Shown piece after piece: positions 62,533-64,000 of a stretch of DNA of 64,000 nt. Positions within the stretch are counted from its first letter, which is position 1; every line of letters begins with the position of its first letter. This DNA is from an uncultured bacterium (GTDB taxonomy: Bacteria > Verrucomicrobiota > Lentisphaeria > Oligosphaerales > Oligosphaeraceae): positions 1 to 64,000 of the forward strand of contig CACYQT010000030.1 in assembly GCA_902776645.1 (NCBI GenBank), written 5' to 3'. Below the pieces are notes generated by a model. It was not told the origin of the DNA, searched no databases, and saw nothing but the letters and a program-made list of their open reading frames with translations. Made by a program: the position numbers and the translations under genes.

Positions 62533-63363
62533 CTACACGACGCGACGCGGCAGAGGATGCGTCATGATTTTCAGCTGGTTGAGGACGGAGACGACGCCGT
62601 CCACGCTGGCGGCGACTTCCGCCGCCCGCTGGGAGACGACCTCTGACATGGCCAGACCGTTCAAAACGACCTTGCCGTTGTTGCTTTCGACGACCAGAAA
62701 ACGCAACGGCAGGCATTCCTGCTCCCTGAGACGAAAGACGATCCTGTTGACCAGCATCTTGTCGTCCAAAAGCTTCTGGCCTTGTTCATCCCGTTCACGT
62801 GTCATGATGGACTTCATGGCGCACAGAAGGAACGGCGCCAACGTCTCAAGCGACAACGTGTCCGTCTTCACGACTACGTCATAGCTGTTCGCGGCATACC
62901 AGTCTTCATTGTAATGGAAGAGGCAGAATCCCGCGCGGTCGCGGTCGCTCTTGTCCATCATAGCCTGGGCCACCGGCATTGTGCAGCCTTCCCATTCCAT
63001 GATGTTCTTAAGGCGTATCTCCTTGGATGCGACCAATTTGACTCTCAGGCAGTTCGGGATGCCCGCGAACAGGAAATTGGCGCCGCGGCCCACGATCAGC
63101 TTGTTGTCCTTCTGGACTTCAAAATACAGAATATTGCGAAGCGTATCCAGATAATGGTCTGGTTCGCCTCGGAAGAGCCGTGCGAAGAAGCCCGGCTTTT
63201 TTTCGTCATACTCCCGAAGGGAATCGGTGGGCATGCCGATTTCTTCAAATCGTTTTTCCACAAACTCTTTGCCAATAAAATCCATCCCAAGCATTTCGCT
63301 TAAGCGAACGACATCCGCCTCCGAAATAGAGCCCAATTCACGCGCCAAGGTAATGAACGCCAT
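62533..63363 (-). CDS. Cytidylate-kinase-like protein with C-terminal BON domain
   Basis: 276 residues with AGGAGG 8 bp before the ATG. The N-terminal ~200 residues follow the cytidylate kinase-like family: FITLARELGSISEADVVRLSEML, GKEFVEKRFEEIGM, DNKLIVGRGANFLFAGIPNCLRVKLVA, EIRLKNIMEWEGCT, SDRDRAGFCLFHYNEDWYAANSYDVVVKTD. The P-loop GxxGSGK is not seen at the start, as often in this subfamily. Residues about 208-270 are a BON domain (LVNRIVFRLRE, FLVVESNNGKVVLNGLAMSE, VDGVVSVLNQLKI). A kinase-BON fusion is unusual and suggests a regulatory or envelope-stress role. An AT-rich 210-bp gap separates it from the antitoxin gene. Confidence 0.78.
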   Translation of the reverse strand: MAFITLARELGSISEADVVRLSEMLGMDFIGKEFVEKRFEEIGMPTDSLREYDEKKPGFFARLFRGEPDHYLDTLRNILYFEVQKDNKLIVGRGANFLFAGIPNCLRVKLVASKEIRLKNIMEWEGCTMPVAQAMMDKSDRDRAGFCLFHYNEDWYAANSYDVVVKTDTLSLETLAPFLLCAMKSIMTRERDEQGQKLLDDKMLVNRIVFRLREQECLPLRFLVVESNNGKVVLNGLAMSEVVSQRAAEVAASVDGVVSVLNQLKIMTHPLPRRVV

Positions 63364-63775
63364 GTTTAGACCTCCTGTATTGCCATCTGGTTCAACAAAG
63401 AGAAATGTCTCTAATATTTAATATAAGTGTGCCAATACTAACTTTTCAAGTCAATAAAATAAAAAAATCACTAATTTTTTCCAAAATAATACACGGAGGG
63501 GTACGCGTTCCATCACGACAAGAAAACGGCAACGGTATTCCATCTGAGAGGAAGGATATCCCGCACGCATCCGCCTGTGGTATTTCCATTTCCTTTTATG
63601 ACTTTTTATGACTTTTTGTTATTTTTATGATTTACAATGAGTTATCATGACTTTTATGATTCTTTATGATAATTATCGAATTTGTCAAATATGGTTTGCA
63701 TTTCACTGGCCGGATGCTATCGTATGAATTGTCGCAACGTGACTTGTTGCATTTTGAAATGGAGATATATTAATC
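63364..63775. other. AT-rich intergenic region with TTTATGA-type repeats
   Basis: 412 bp without a convincing gene. From 63593 to about 63672 the motif TTTATGA(C/T) recurs about seven times in loose tandem with T-runs. Upstream of it, 63430-63490 is a plain AT-rich stretch suited to the promoter of the minus-strand kinase-like gene. Nothing else is recognised. Confidence 0.6.
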
Positions 63776-64000
63776 ATGAGAAATAACATGAAGAATATGG
63801 ATGCGGCCGGGAAGCTCTTCATGGCGCTGGACAGGCCGTTCGCGGATCTTGTGGATTTTTTCCTGAAGGACGAAGGCTACAAGGTCGTCCGCGAATCCAT
63901 ACGGGAGATGAATCCGGAGACGATCGGCCGTCCGCCGAACGGGCGCTACAGGAAGACCGTGCATGATATCGTGAAGGAGATGGACATCAGGAAGCGTCAC
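63776..64000 (+). CDS. Start of an Rpn-family nuclease/transposase-like gene (partial)
   Basis: The ATG at 63776 opens 75 codons that run off the window. MALDRPFADLVDFFLKDEGY with VVRESIREMNPETIGRP resembles the N-terminus of Rpn-type PD-(D/E)XK proteins (D..F..L....L..D....PE.L.E), found as mobile or self-recombining genes. Family assignment is tentative because the catalytic motifs would lie beyond the window. GGAG is 11 bp before the start. Confidence 0.5.
   Translation, partial: MRNNMKNMDAAGKLFMALDRPFADLVDFFLKDEGYKVVRESIREMNPETIGRPPNGRYRKTVHDIVKEMDIRKRH

Overview
This 64-kb window reads as a chromosomal segment of a Gram-negative, polysaccharide-degrading anaerobe of the PVC group, most likely a Lentisphaerota/Victivallales-type gut bacterium. 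That assignment is an inference. It rests on a FadL-type outer-membrane protein, two adjacent prepilin-like proteins with the H-X9-DG signature, a sodium-pumping decarboxylase, many secreted or lipid-anchored sugar-active proteins, and intergenic DNA full of short tandem and palindromic repeats. No rRNA, tRNA or CRISPR array was recognised. || Layout. 1-7.1 kb: Gfo/Idh/MocA oxidoreductase, a frameshifted secreted glycosidase-like gene, a GH29-like protein and a DUF5722-like clan GH-A protein. 7.2-12.8 kb: plus-strand cluster of GpsA-like dehydrogenase, sugar isomerase/epimerase, GH28-like beta-helix, beta-propeller and AAC(3)-fold acetyltransferase, with tandem repeats in most gaps. 12.8-19 kb: two prepilin-like paralogues, a membrane-anchored PstS-like protein, and a TAXI-type TRAP transporter. 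19.1-31.2 kb: a 46-residue membrane peptide ORF overlapping a LamG/beta-helix giant, SstT symporter, lipoprotein glycosidase, second Gfo/Idh/MocA protein, a GxxExxY gene inside a long inverted repeat, a GH5-like enzyme and FadL. 31.4-34.7 kb: Sel1-repeat protein, cyclophilin, zinc-ribbon rhomboid. 34.9-48 kb: large GH-A/CBM9-like protein, two beta-helix proteins, a 71-residue basic peptide, and a GH130 - TIM-barrel GH - GH36 operon suited to galactomannan. 48.1-52 kb: oadG-oadA-oadB decarboxylase pump operon with an unusual extended OadB. 52.1-61.4 kb: WbsX/GH99-like lipoprotein with a coupled zinc-ribbon gene, GH106-like protein, heparinase II/III-like lyase and a sodium:solute symporter. 61.3-64 kb: AT-rich toxin-antitoxin-like pair (PIN fused to a DUF1902/HicB-like domain), a cytidylate-kinase-like/BON fusion, and the start of an Rpn-type nuclease/transposase-like gene cut by the window end. 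|| How it fits together. Secreted enzymes would trim plant or host glycans outside the cytoplasm; symporters and TRAP systems import products; the dehydrogenases, isomerase, GH130 and GH36 would act on imported sugars; the Na+ decarboxylase would supply the sodium gradient on which the SSS and SstT carriers depend. || The strongest unexplained structure is a ~770-bp inverted-repeat element carrying the GxxExxY gene (27420-28189). A gene-less relative of one end lies at 42994-43178, and its edge supplies the C-terminal tail of the GH36 enzyme. Around it are several families of GC-rich palindromes and 7-9 bp tandem repeats, three of which reach into gene 3' ends.
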